From the NCBI RefSeq assembly GCF_032190635.1, contig NZ_JAVLAS010000001.1, forward strand, positions 1,860,001-1,924,000: a stretch of DNA of 64,000 nt. The letters are read 5' to 3'. The first letter of the stretch is position 1; each line of letters opens with the position of its first letter. The notes below the pieces were generated by a model that was not told the DNA's origin, made no database searches, and was given only the letters and a program-made list of their open reading frames with translations. Shown here one piece after another: positions 25,147 through 37,706 of this stretch. The DNA comes from Levilactobacillus zymae. GTDB taxonomy: Bacteria > Bacillota > Bacilli > Lactobacillales > Lactobacillaceae. The position numbers were made by a program, and so were the translations under genes.

Positions 25147-25220
25147 TCGGGAAGACAGGATTCGAACCTGCGACCCCCTGGTCCCAAACCAGGTGCTCTA
25201 CCAAGCTGAGCTACTTCCCG
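25147..25220 (-). tRNA. tRNA-Pro (TGG)
   Basis: Anticodon loop TTTGGGA on stem CCTGG/CCAGG; acceptor CGGGAAG/CTTCCCG. Confidence 0.95.
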
Positions 25221-25226
25221 TTACTA

Positions 25227-25300
25227 TGCACCCAGTAGGAGTCGAACCTACAACCTTCTGATTCGTAGTCAGACACTCTATCCAGTTGCGCTATGGGTGC
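25227..25300 (-). tRNA. tRNA-Arg (ACG)
   Basis: Anticodon loop CTACGAA on stem TCTGA/TCAGA; acceptor GCACCCA/TGGGTGC. A34 should be edited to inosine by TadA. Confidence 0.95.
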
Positions 25301-25341
25301 AAAATAACTTTGTTGACTTAACTTAATACCTTTCGGTACTA

Positions 25342-25413
25342 AGCGGAAGACGGGATTCGAACCCGCGACCCCCACCATGGCAAGGTGATGTTCTACCACT
25401 GAACTACTTCCGC
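25342..25413 (-). tRNA. tRNA-Gly (GCC)
   Basis: Anticodon loop TTGCCAT on CACC/GGTG stem; acceptor GCGGAAG/CTTCCGC; discriminator U. Confidence 0.95.
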
Positions 25414-25420
25414 AAAATAA

Positions 25421-25493
25421 TGCCGACTAGAAGATTCGAACTTCCGACCCCCTGTTTACAAGACAGGTGCTCTACCAACTGAGCTAAGTCGGC
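25421..25493 (-). tRNA. tRNA-Thr (TGT)
   Basis: Anticodon loop CTTGTAA on stem CCTGT/ACAGG; acceptor GCCGACT/AGTCGGC. Confidence 0.95.
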
Positions 25494-25540
25494 ATAGTCA
25501 GTATCATCTTCAATAATAATCTCAATCGCCGAAAGGCGAA

Positions 25541-25613
25541 TGAGCCCTGACAGGCTCGAACTGTCGACCCTCTGATTAAAAGTCAGATGCTCTACCAACT
25601 GAGCTAAGGGCTC
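25541..25613 (-). tRNA. tRNA-Lys (TTT)
   Basis: Anticodon loop CTTTTAA on stem TCTGA/TCAGA; acceptor GAGCCCT/AGGGCTC. A 47-bp spacer on its 3' side separates it from tRNA-Thr. Confidence 0.95.
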
Positions 25614-25615
25614 AA

Positions 25616-25688
25616 TGGAGGATACAGGGCTCGAACCTGTGACCCTCTGCTTGTAAGGCAGACGCTCTCCCAACTGAGCTAATCCTCC
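25616..25688 (-). tRNA. tRNA-Val (TAC), first tRNA after 5S
   Basis: Anticodon loop CTTACAA on stem TCTGC/GCAGA; acceptor GGAGGAT/ATCCTCC. Only about five bases from the end of 5S rRNA. Confidence 0.95.
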
Positions 25689-25692
25689 ATAT

Positions 25693-25811
25693 ACGCGTGG
25701 CAACGTCCTATCCTTGCAGGGGGCGATCCCCCAACTACTATCGGCGTGCTGAAGCTTAACTTCTGTGTTCGGCATGGGAACAGGTGTATCCTTCAGGCTA
25801 TCGCCACCACA
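25693..25811 (-). rRNA. rrf: 5S ribosomal RNA
   Basis: Minus strand from TGTGGTGGCGATAGCC to the complementary 3' end, with the conserved CCGAACACAGAAGTTAAGC. Ends are approximate to a few bases. Confidence 0.95.
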
Positions 25812-25874
25812 CTATTGAGAGCTTATTCCCTCAAAACTAGATATTACCAATTGATTTTCTTTGAGAACACCATT

Positions 25875-30573
<4,699 letters not shown>

Positions 30574-30762
30574 AAGATGATAAGCTCGAATAGCTCATCG
30601 ATTGTTGTTACATTTTTAAAGCGAATTGACTTCGCAAATATTGTTTGGGTTTGAACCTAAGTTCAAACCGCCCTACACATATTTGGTTCGTCGAAACAAT
30701 GTTCAGTTTTCAAAGGTCTACCAAGTTATCATAAGAAGCAATTGCTCCGTGACAACTTTTAA

Positions 30763-30791
30763 AGTATAGCATGTCGTCAATTTCTTGTCAA
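30763..30791 (-). promoter_or_regulatory. rrn promoter nearest 16S
   Basis: Minus-strand TTGACA (30786-30791), 17 bp, TATACT (30763-30768); the base context also gives an extended -10 TGC. Confidence 0.8.
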
Positions 30792-30877
30792 CAACTTTTT
30801 TCAATCAATTTTGAATATATATTCAAAATTTAAATCTGATTGTTTTTTAGTCGTTGCCCTTATTGACAACATAAATC

Positions 30878-30906
30878 ATTGTATCAGTAGTTTTTAGCAA
30901 CGTCAA
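30878..30906 (-). promoter_or_regulatory. rrn promoter, middle
   Basis: Minus-strand TTGACG (30901-30906), 17 bp, TACAAT (30878-30883), 115 bp upstream of the first. Confidence 0.75.
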
Positions 30907-30983
30907 GCACTAATTTCAAATTTGTATGTCTATCCACAAATTCAATTTTTATGCAATTGCCTTCTCTGATGACAACAGATAAT

Positions 30984-31012
30984 ATCATACCAATCATCGT
31001 CAATCAGGTCAA
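30984..31012 (-). promoter_or_regulatory. rrn promoter, distal
   Basis: Minus-strand TTGACC (31007-31012), 17 bp, TATGAT (30984-30989), just after the terminator of the S1-domain gene. Confidence 0.65.
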
Positions 31013-31025
31013 GAATAAATTTCAA

Positions 31026-31058
31026 GAAAAAAACAGGCCCACCTATAACGGGGCCTGC
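31026..31058 (-). terminator. Terminator overlapping the stop of the S1-domain gene
   Basis: CAGGCCC/GGGCCTG stem and minus-strand T-run; the TAG stop at 31043-31045 lies in the loop. Confidence 0.75.
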
Positions 31059-31432
31059 TGATCGTTTAAACGTTGAGTTGCTTCGGCTTTCCAGCCCGCC
31101 AAACGGTCGGCAATCGGTTTAAAGCCGATGGCGACTCGATGGTTCGTCCAGTAGTGATGCCGCTGATGCTCGTTAGGCGCCGTTTCGGGTTCCAGATGCT
31201 CTAGACACCGTAAGGATAGACTAATCTTACCCGTGAACTCGTCAATATCCAGCACCACAACATTCACTTCCTGATTAACCCTTAGGTAATCGTGAATATC
31301 TTTAACGTACCCGCAGTGGCATTCGGAAATATGAATCAAACCCTGGCGATGTCCCCCCAGGCTCACAAATGCCCCGTAAGGTTGAATGCCGGTTACCCGA
31401 CCAGAAACCCGCTGACCAATCTTAAACGTCAT
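31043..31432 (-). CDS. yugI: S1-domain RNA-binding protein (YugI/CvfD, general stress protein 13 type)
   Basis: 129 residues from the ATG at 31432, which has GGAGGAGGAAT just upstream; the longer frame to 31462 reads through that binding site. One S1 domain covers residues 1-75 (IGQRVSGRVTGIQPYGAFVSLGGHRQGLIHISE...), with a 55-residue basic, aromatic tail. In Bacillus and Streptococcus this small protein binds RNA or ribosomes and tunes gene expression under stress. The stop codon lies in the loop of its terminator. Immediately downstream are the rrn promoters. Confidence 0.88.
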   Translation of the reverse strand: MTFKIGQRVSGRVTGIQPYGAFVSLGGHRQGLIHISECHCGYVKDIHDYLRVNQEVNVVVLDIDEFTGKISLSLRCLEHLEPETAPNEHQRHHYWTNHRVAIGFKPIADRLAGWKAEATQRLNDQQAPL

Positions 31433-31471
31433 AGGGATTCCTCCTCCATAATATAGAAACAAATCATTCGG

Positions 31472-32059
31472 TTATTCTTGAACCGTTACTTTATCCATGG
31501 TTACCGGTGTTGCCGGCTGATCACTGGCATCCGTCTCGACCCCGGCAATGGCATCGACCACGTCCATCCCCTTGATCACTTGACCAAAGACCGTGTGCCG
31601 GAAATCTAGCCACGGCGTCCCGCCGTTTTGATAAGCCTTCACAATTTCCTCGGGGAACCCAGCATCCTTCATCTGACCTTGCATCTGCTCCGTCATATCC
31701 TTATCTTGAACGATAAAGAATTGACTACCATTGGTGTTAGGACCCGCATTAGCCATGGAAAGAGCCCCCCGCAAGTTATAGAGCTCCGGTGAAAACTCGT
31801 CTTCAAAGGGTTGGCCCCAGATACTTTCGCCACCCATTCCGGTACCGGTGGGATCGCCCCCCTGAATCATAAAGTTAGGAATTACCCGGTGGAACGTTAA
31901 CCCGTCGTAGTAGCCGGCCTTCGCGTGCGTTACAAAGTTTTCAACCGTTTTCGGGGCTTGTTCGGGAAAGAGCTGCAGCAAAATCGTACCCATTGACGTT
32001 TCAACCGTCACTTGCGGGCCCTTGGCGTTCGCCAAATCAATTTGTGGAAACTTTGTCAT
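31472..32059 (-). CDS. ppiB: Cyclophilin-type peptidyl-prolyl isomerase
   Basis: 195 residues, cytoplasmic (no signal). Catalytic cyclophilin motifs [19 protein letters not shown] (active Arg in FHR), [16 protein letters not shown] and [19 protein letters not shown] are complete. It speeds proline isomerisation during folding. The start ATG at 32059 has GGAGGAT upstream. Its stop is 40 bp from the S1-domain gene start, so the pair may share a transcript. Confidence 0.95.
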   Translation of the reverse strand: MTKFPQIDLANAKGPQVTVETSMGTILLQLFPEQAPKTVENFVTHAKAGYYDGLTFHRVIPNFMIQGGDPTGTGMGGESIWGQPFEDEFSPELYNLRGALSMANAGPNTNGSQFFIVQDKDMTEQMQGQMKDAGFPEEIVKAYQNGGTPWLDFRHTVFGQVIKGMDVVDAIAGVETDASDQPATPVTMDKVTVQE

Positions 32060-32139
32060 AATTATCCTCCATATCTTTTCAAAACACTTCTGTATCCATT
32101 ATCACCGCCAACCACTAAAAATGCAACTGAACACTTCAG

Positions 32140-32148
32140 TGCTATACT
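32140..32148 (+). promoter_or_regulatory. Extended -10 promoter of pgpA
   Basis: TGCTATACT with the -10 at 32143-32148, 32 bp before the ATG. Confidence 0.5.
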
Positions 32149-32180
32149 GGGGGACAAGACTTACCTATAGGAGGAAACTG

Positions 32181-32690
32181 ATGACTAAACCAATCACATC
32201 ATTGAACAAACGGACGATCGATCTCCTGGCCCAACGTGGCGTTTCCCTAGAAGCCATCGCCAATCTTGTGGTGTTTCTGCAAAAGGATTACATCCAAGAC
32301 CTCACCCTCGCCATGGCTCGCGACAGCGTCCAGACCGTTCTACGTAAACGCGAGGTCCAAAACGCCCTCATCACCGGGATTCAGTTGGACATGGCGGCCG
32401 AACAACACAGTCTCTTAGAGCCCCTGCAAACCATCGTTGAGCGCGACGAAGGCCTGTACGGTGTAGATGAAACGATGGCCCTCTCCATCGTCGACCTATA
32501 CGGTTCCATCGGATTTAACAACTACGGCTATATCGACCGCGTCAAACCCGGTATCTTACAATTATTAAACGCCCACGAGCCCGGGAAAATCCATACCTTC
32601 CTAGACGACCTAGTGGGGGCCGTCGCCGCAGCTGCCGCGGCCCGGTTAGCCCACGCCGATCAAGGCGAACAAGATACGCCATTTGATTAG
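32181..32690 (+). CDS. pgpA: Phosphatidylglycerophosphatase A family protein (YutG type)
   Basis: 169 residues from the ATG at 32181 with TAGGAGGAAACTG before it; the longer frame from 32022 overlaps the ppi gene and promoter. The PgpA signature is seen in YGVDETMALSIVDLYGSIGFNNYGYIDRVKPGI. In Gram-negative bacteria PgpA makes phosphatidylglycerol from PGP; the soluble YutG/PgpA branch of Firmicutes lacks strong membrane helices as here, so its substrate is less certain. The C-terminus is alanine-rich (VGAVAAAAAARL). Bacillus places yutG beside yutD-F; here those lie 1.5 kb downstream. Confidence 0.8.
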   Translation: MTKPITSLNKRTIDLLAQRGVSLEAIANLVVFLQKDYIQDLTLAMARDSVQTVLRKREVQNALITGIQLDMAAEQHSLLEPLQTIVERDEGLYGVDETMALSIVDLYGSIGFNNYGYIDRVKPGILQLLNAHEPGKIHTFLDDLVGAVAAAAAARLAHADQGEQDTPFD

Positions 32691-32793
32691 TCAAATTTCA
32701 TAATTTCCTTAAGTTTACCCATACCAGCTGACGGTGGGATTAAAACCCATTACAATGTGGGTGTCTATAAATTTTAGAATAAGGAGTACCTTA

Positions 32794-33483
32794 ATGGGCT
32801 ATTTAATCGATTTCGTCTTACACATTGATGATCACTTGGTCAACATCGTGAACACCTTTGGGCATTCAACCTATCTCATCTTGTTTGCGATCGTCTTTGT
32901 TGAAACCGGGGCGGTGATTCTGCCGTTTCTCCCGGGAGACTCGTTACTTTTCGCGGCAGCGGCCTTAGCCGCTAACCCCGCCTATGGGTTGAACATCTGG
33001 GTGTTCGTGGGACTGTTTCTCTTGGCTGCTATCGGCGGTGATAGTCTAAACTTCTATCTAGGACACCACGCCGGGGCCGCCCTCTCGAATCACTCGTGGT
33101 TCGGTCGTCTGATTAATAAGGATAAATTGGCTCAATCCGAAAAGTTCTTCCGCAAACATGGCCCCCTAGCAATTTTCCTGGGGCGGTTCATGCCGATTAT
33201 CCGGACATTTGTGCCGTTTACCGCGGCCGGGTCTCAATTTCCATTCCGCCGCTTCCTTCAATACAACGTTAGTGCAGCACTCACTTGGGTCATCATCTGC
33301 TGTGGAGGGGGTTATTTCTTCGGCAATATTCCGTTTGTCAAAGCGCATTTCTCCGCGGTGGTCTTAGGGATCATCGTAATTTCCCTAATCCCCGCAGTGG
33401 TTGGCTGGTTACGTGGCCGGCGGCATCCACACCAACCCGAGCGGCACCAGGCTTCCGTCCAGAATTTATCTGAAGATGATTAG
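32794..33483 (+). CDS. DedA-family membrane protein
   Basis: 229 residues from the ATG at 32794 (AAGGAG seven bases upstream). DedA/SNARE-associated (VTT) domain: FVETGAVILPFLPGDSLLF, GD.LNFYLG, the key G/R motif FLGRFMPIIRTFVPFTAAGS, and four to five hydrophobic segments. DedA proteins act as lipid carrier translocases (undecaprenyl phosphate or phosphatidylethanolamine) and support envelope homeostasis; the particular lipid is unknown. Ends with a polar His-rich tail. Terminator at 33488. Confidence 0.9.
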   Translation: MGYLIDFVLHIDDHLVNIVNTFGHSTYLILFAIVFVETGAVILPFLPGDSLLFAAAALAANPAYGLNIWVFVGLFLLAAIGGDSLNFYLGHHAGAALSNHSWFGRLINKDKLAQSEKFFRKHGPLAIFLGRFMPIIRTFVPFTAAGSQFPFRRFLQYNVSAALTWVIICCGGGYFFGNIPFVKAHFSAVVLGIIVISLIPAVVGWLRGRRHPHQPERHQASVQNLSEDD

Positions 33484-33487
33484 ACTT

Positions 33488-33520
33488 AAAAACCACACCC
33501 CCGTGAGGATGTGGTTTTTT
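33488..33520. terminator. Bidirectional terminator
   Basis: AAAAACCACACCC pairs with GGATGTGGTTTTTT between converging dedA and TIGR01906 genes. Confidence 0.8.
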
Positions 33521-33536
33521 AATGTCCGGGATAAAG

Positions 33537-34166
33537 TTAAACTCGCTGAATGGCACGCCGTCCCCACCCATACAGGAGAGCGACGCCCAACTCAAACAAC
33601 CCAAACGCGAGAATAAAACAATGTAGAAAAAAGATATCGGGTAGCGCCGTAATCACGGGATCGAGGTTCGGATCAAATAACCAATCGTTGTTGCGAAACA
33701 GGACCTGGTGAAAGGCAATGAAAAACCCGTTAAAATTAACGGCCATACACCCCGCCAAAGCCACAGGCACCACCGCTGCCACCTGCATCGGCCGGAGTAA
33801 ACGCCACTGTTCCGCTCGCCGCGCCAACTGTCGCAAATACCAGCCGGCGGGGACTAGACTCACGATCAGCACCACGTGGTCGAGCAAAAAGAGCCGTTTA
33901 ACGTCCTCAAAGTGAATCATCCCCGTAAATGACGTGGGAAAGTTGCTCATGTTCAGCTCCGTCACCCAGGGCAATTCCAGATAAGCCAGCAATTGACCAT
34001 AGTTATGCATTAAAACCGACGCCGACAGATGGACATCCTGACTGATGTGCAACCATCCAATGTCCAACCGATACAACCAGACGGCATTGATGGTTAACGT
34101 CACGCTCAGGCTAATCAGCACTAAAATTACGGCGGTCAGGCCGCCCCAACGATTTAGCCTAGTCAA
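33537..34166 (-). CDS. TIGR01906-family integral membrane protein
   Basis: 209 residues, four hydrophobic segments, with the characteristic outer-loop pattern (LMHNYGQLLAYLELPW, F....HFEDVKRLF) and FHQVLFRNNDWLFDP near residue 160. This family is found in many Bacilli, has no known activity, and lies in the yut cluster in lactobacilli. Here the start overlaps the end of the HAD hydrolase by 8 bp, so they are coupled. Confidence 0.88.
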   Translation of the reverse strand: MTRLNRWGGLTAVILVLISLSVTLTINAVWLYRLDIGWLHISQDVHLSASVLMHNYGQLLAYLELPWVTELNMSNFPTSFTGMIHFEDVKRLFLLDHVVLIVSLVPAGWYLRQLARRAEQWRLLRPMQVAAVVPVALAGCMAVNFNGFFIAFHQVLFRNNDWLFDPNLDPVITALPDIFFLHCFILAFGLFELGVALLYGWGRRAIQRV

Positions 34167-34953
34167 GCGGGCCCGCCTGCAGATCCCAATGATCTAGCGA
34201 CGACACCGTATAGGTCGGCTGAATAGCCTCTTGGGCAACCTGCTTAGGGGTGGATACTCCGGTATACACCAGTAACGTATCGACGCCCGCATGAATTCCG
34301 GCCTCAATATCCGTGTGGTAATTATCCCCCACCATCAATGCCTGATCCGCACTCACCCCTAATTGGGCCAGTGAGTTATTTAAAATAATGGGTTCGGGCT
34401 TGCCCACAAAAATGGGCGCCGTCTGGGTCGCGTACCGCACGAGATCCACCAACGCTCCCGCTCCCGGCATCAGCCCGCGGGCCTTCGGAATATTGGAATC
34501 CGAATTGGTGCCAATAAACGTCGACCCACTGCGAATGGCCAGAATGGCCTTGGCAAACTTCTCGTAGGTCACGTCGCTATCCAATCCCACCACCACGTAC
34601 TCGGGATGTTCCTCATCAACCGTGAACCCTTTAGCGGCCAAGGCCTGGCGTAGGCCAATCTCACCCACGACGTAGACCGTCCGCTTACCTGTCGTCCCGG
34701 CCCGTTGGTCTAAAAAGTCTGCCGTTGCCAGCCCTGCCGTATAGACATTCTCCGGCGTCACGTGAATATCATGATTGTCCGCCAGATTCCGAACCACGTC
34801 GCGGGGCAATTTAGTGGTGTTATTGGTGACAAACTTAAAGGGCACCTGCGCGGCTTGCAGGCGTTCGATGAACCGCTTAGCCGCTGGGTACCGCTGAGAG
34901 CCGGCATAGACCGTCCCGTCAAGGTCAATCATGTATGCTTGATAATCTTTCAC
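34159..34953 (-). CDS. yutF: HAD-type hydrolase, YutF/NagD subfamily (TIGR01457)
   Basis: 264 residues. HAD motif I YMIDLDGTVYAG with nucleophile Asp and the second Asp, motif II FVTNNT, motif III around VGKPEP, motif IV MVGDNYHTDIEAG; a C2 cap as in NagD. It dephosphorylates small phosphate esters in the cytosol; the natural substrate is unknown. Overlaps the TIGR01906 gene and follows yutD by 12 bp in one operon. Confidence 0.92.
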   Translation of the reverse strand: MKDYQAYMIDLDGTVYAGSQRYPAAKRFIERLQAAQVPFKFVTNNTTKLPRDVVRNLADNHDIHVTPENVYTAGLATADFLDQRAGTTGKRTVYVVGEIGLRQALAAKGFTVDEEHPEYVVVGLDSDVTYEKFAKAILAIRSGSTFIGTNSDSNIPKARGLMPGAGALVDLVRYATQTAPIFVGKPEPIILNNSLAQLGVSADQALMVGDNYHTDIEAGIHAGVDTLLVYTGVSTPKQVAQEAIQPTYTVSSLDHWDLQAGPLD

Positions 34954-34965
34954 CGTTAATTCTCC

Positions 34966-35628
34966 CTACTCTTCTTTTTTCTGCCGAATGGTAAAGTGGC
35001 GCCGGCCCTGACCACCCGACGCCACCGTAACCGTCTTTGCCGGTTTCGGCGCTGCAGGCGTCTTCCGGCGCTCTTCCGTAAAGTTATGGTTACGCGGCGT
35101 ATTGGAACTATGCCGCCGAGAATGCCGCGAGCGGTGCCGCCGCGAGTGGCCGTTTCCCGTAGACTTCGTTGTGGCTGCCTGGTCAGTCTTAGTCGCCTGG
35201 GCACCGGTTGGATGGTTACCATTATTATGCCGTCGGGACCGATTGCGCCGCGGCTTCGGGGCCGGTTTGACCTCGAGATTATGCAAAATAAAGTAGGCAC
35301 ACCCAAAGTTACACGACTCGTACAGATAGTCCTGCACAGCGTCGATCTGGTTTTGCTTTGCTCCCGCCCGATCAGCCGCATAAAAGCCCTTCAACCGTAG
35401 TTGCTCGAACCCCCAGTCGCCCACAATGTAATCGTACTTACTTAAAATCGTGCTGTACCGCTGGGCAAACTCCGCAAAATCGAAACCGTGTCGGACATCG
35501 GTCACCAACTCGTAAGCGTGCCCGTTAATCTTCAGGTGGGTCTCGTCAACCCGGAGCACTTCGGCACTGGGTTCTCGTTTCTCACGTTGTTGCGCCACTA
35601 GGGCTTCTAAATCCTTTCGATCCACCAT
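34966..35628 (-). CDS. yutD: YutD-family protein with long basic tail
   Basis: 220 residues from the second ATG (35628), five bases after AAAGGA; the first ATG at 35634 is too near the binding site. The YutD core (DUF1027) covers about residues 20-110 (YELVTDVRHGFDFAEFAQRYSTILSKYDYIVGDWGFEQLRLKGFY...NFGCAYFILHNLE). After residue 118 comes a low-complexity tail of about 100 residues packed with Arg, His, Ser, Asn and Lys. Bacillus YutD ends soon after the core. The tail looks like a disordered nucleic acid-binding arm; that is inference. Confidence 0.85.
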   Translation of the reverse strand: MVDRKDLEALVAQQREKREPSAEVLRVDETHLKINGHAYELVTDVRHGFDFAEFAQRYSTILSKYDYIVGDWGFEQLRLKGFYAADRAGAKQNQIDAVQDYLYESCNFGCAYFILHNLEVKPAPKPRRNRSRRHNNGNHPTGAQATKTDQAATTKSTGNGHSRRHRSRHSRRHSSNTPRNHNFTEERRKTPAAPKPAKTVTVASGGQGRRHFTIRQKKEE

Positions 35629-35646
35629 CTTCATCCTTTCCGTTAA

Positions 35647-37029
35647 TTAATCTAGGGGGTAATGTCGGCTTAAATATCCGGCGAAGACCTCCCGCAATAA
35701 ATCGTGATATAAAATATGATTTTCTCCCACAATCGCAATCGTCGGGAAGAAGGGAATAAATAAGTAATGGTCCACGACCGCTAGACGGTATTGCCGGTTC
35801 GGCGATAACGGTTCCCCCCGCCAAGTCACCTGCCGGGTAGTGGCATTGTAGGCAATCCCCAGGTAATTCAACTCCCCGAAGATCTTTCCCCGAAACCCCA
35901 TGCCCTTCTGAGGAAACTTCCGTAAAAAGAGCCGTGCTTGTTCAAACTCCTGGACTAACCGCCACAGATTGTAGCCATCTAGGGTCACCGTCATGACGTG
36001 CATGCTATGCGGCAAAAGCTGATGAATCTGATTCTGAGTAATTACCCCGCGGGGCAGATCACGTAAAAAGAGCCCCGCGTTGAGCACCGCCGCTTGCGTC
36101 CCCGCATATTCCGCAATGGCGTGGAGCCCCTCACGAACTAGCTGCGGGTGGCCCGTCGGGTTGGCGTCTAACGTTACGGGTAACTGAGCTACCCGTTGTT
36201 CGGTTAGGATCCCTTCGCCGAGGGCGGTCAACCCATGAATTTCCGCCGCGTCGGCCGATAACGGCGTTAGTGTCGCCGTCCGCACAACGCCAGCTTGAGC
36301 GGCCACCACGTGATGATGGCCATCCACCGTCAGATCAATCCGACCGACGTATTGCCCGTACTTACCAGCCGCGGCTAACAAACTCTGGTTGACCCGCTCA
36401 CCATGCACCAGTAAGTGGTGCGTGTGACTGCCGATGATGACGTCCAATTGTGGGAAACGGCGGGCCAACTTCTGATCGACGTTATAGCCCAAGTGGGACA
36501 GTAACACACATACGTCGGCCTGAGCCGCATACCGGGCTAACAAATCCGTCAGTGCTGGGACCGCCTGAACCGGATCCCACCCCGCCAACGGGTAAGTCAA
36601 CTCATACGGCGCGGTCAGTCCCAAGATGAGCACTCGCGTACCAGCCGCTGTGACCACAATTCGGTGATCACTGGCCCACGCCGGTAATTTAGTCGTTCCT
36701 GCCTGCCGTAGGTTCCCCAAGATGACCGGGAAATTGGCCTGATCGTAGAGATGATCCAGCTTGGCACGCAGAAAGCCCAAACCCTCGTTATTACCAATGG
36801 TAACGCCGTCGTAGCCGATTTGGTTCATTAATTGCACGTTTTTTTGACCGTTGGTGGCCTCGCTCACCGGATGGGCGGTATCCACATGATCCCCTAAGTC
36901 AAAGGTCAACACGGTCGCCCCGGTCGCTTGTACCTGAGCACGGGTCGTCAACAAGTATCGCCGAATCCGCGGCCAATTCTCAAAGTGCGAATGTAGGTCG
37001 TTGGTGTGTAACATAGTTAGTCGTTCCAT
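35647..37029 (-). CDS. 5'-nucleotidase/metallophosphatase (YunD type), cytoplasmic
   Basis: 460 residues from the ATG at 37029. Two-domain 5'-nucleotidase: metallophosphatase with LHTNDLHSHF, LGDHVDT, TIGNNEGLG (GNHE variant), SHLG and GSHTHH, then the C-terminal nucleotide specificity domain (NAGLFLRDLPRGVITQNQIHQLLPHSM...). No signal peptide, so unlike secreted UshA it stays inside. Same strand and 12 bp before yutD, in the order yunD-yutD-yutF seen in lactobacilli. A purine-rich GCAGGGGGCGAG precedes the start. Confidence 0.9.
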   Translation of the reverse strand: MERLTMLHTNDLHSHFENWPRIRRYLLTTRAQVQATGATVLTFDLGDHVDTAHPVSEATNGQKNVQLMNQIGYDGVTIGNNEGLGFLRAKLDHLYDQANFPVILGNLRQAGTTKLPAWASDHRIVVTAAGTRVLILGLTAPYELTYPLAGWDPVQAVPALTDLLARYAAQADVCVLLSHLGYNVDQKLARRFPQLDVIIGSHTHHLLVHGERVNQSLLAAAGKYGQYVGRIDLTVDGHHHVVAAQAGVVRTATLTPLSADAAEIHGLTALGEGILTEQRVAQLPVTLDANPTGHPQLVREGLHAIAEYAGTQAAVLNAGLFLRDLPRGVITQNQIHQLLPHSMHVMTVTLDGYNLWRLVQEFEQARLFLRKFPQKGMGFRGKIFGELNYLGIAYNATTRQVTWRGEPLSPNRQYRLAVVDHYLFIPFFPTIAIVGENHILYHDLLREVFAGYLSRHYPLD

Positions 37030-37087
37030 GGCCGTCTCGCCCCCTGCACTGGTTTTAATCGTACGGCATCCCCTTAATTCGGTCAAG

Positions 37088-37696
37088 CTATTGTTTGTCC
37101 TTGAACTCACGGGCTTTGCCGGTCACCATCGCTTCGATTTCTGTGGTGGAAAACGGTGTCCCAAACGGTACCGGGTGAGCCAGATAGCGCTGCTCGGGCG
37201 TATCCACCCCCACATTAATATTTTCCTTAACCGGCACCGCATAATGATGAATATGGCCGTGTAAGTTAATAATCTGCTTAACGATGCCCAGCATCATGGG
37301 GTAATGGGTCATGTAGTATTGCCGGTGATCGTACTTGATCAGGACGCCCACATCATGAAATGCGTACTTAGGTTGGCCGTGATCGATCGGATTATGCGCC
37401 GCCAGGTACTTGAACAGTGCCCGACTATCATGGTTTCCCTTGATCAATTCCAAATGACCGTTCAACTGCGATAGCACGTTGGCGACCGCCTCGTCGGATT
37501 TAACCGCCGGGTGAGTAAAGTACAGGGCGATGTCGCCCAGATGATAGACCGTATCGGTCGGCGCTACCCGGGCGTTCCAATGGTCAATGATGGTCTGATT
37601 CATGGTTTCCACGTCCGGAAATGGCCGGGGCGCGAAATCATTCATTCCCAATAAATCTTTATGAAAGAAATGGGTATCTGAAGTAAAGTATTGCAT
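37088..37696 (-). CDS. Calcineurin-like metallophosphoesterase
   Basis: 202 residues. Complete set of metal ligands: SDTHFFH (D, H), HLGDIAL (GD), GNHD, MTHYPMML (H) and LHGHIHH (HGH). The family is common and acts on diverse phosphoesters; phage and host homologues exist. Starts at ATG 37696 after AGGAGGTAG. It lies 10 bp downstream of the aldo/keto reductase gene and is likely in its transcript. Confidence 0.9.
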   Translation of the reverse strand: MQYFTSDTHFFHKDLLGMNDFAPRPFPDVETMNQTIIDHWNARVAPTDTVYHLGDIALYFTHPAVKSDEAVANVLSQLNGHLELIKGNHDSRALFKYLAAHNPIDHGQPKYAFHDVGVLIKYDHRQYYMTHYPMMLGIVKQIINLHGHIHHYAVPVKENINVGVDTPEQRYLAHPVPFGTPFSTTEIEAMVTGKAREFKDKQ

Positions 37697-37706
37697 GGTC
37701 TACCTC

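Larger units (their letters stand above)
30574..31042 (-). other. rrn leader and promoter region, 469 bp
   Basis: AT-rich, contains the three tandem promoters and, between 30574 and 30760, the 16S leader with processing stems (a GTTTGAACCTAAGTTCAAAC inverted repeat at 30648-30668). No gene seen. Confidence 0.7.
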
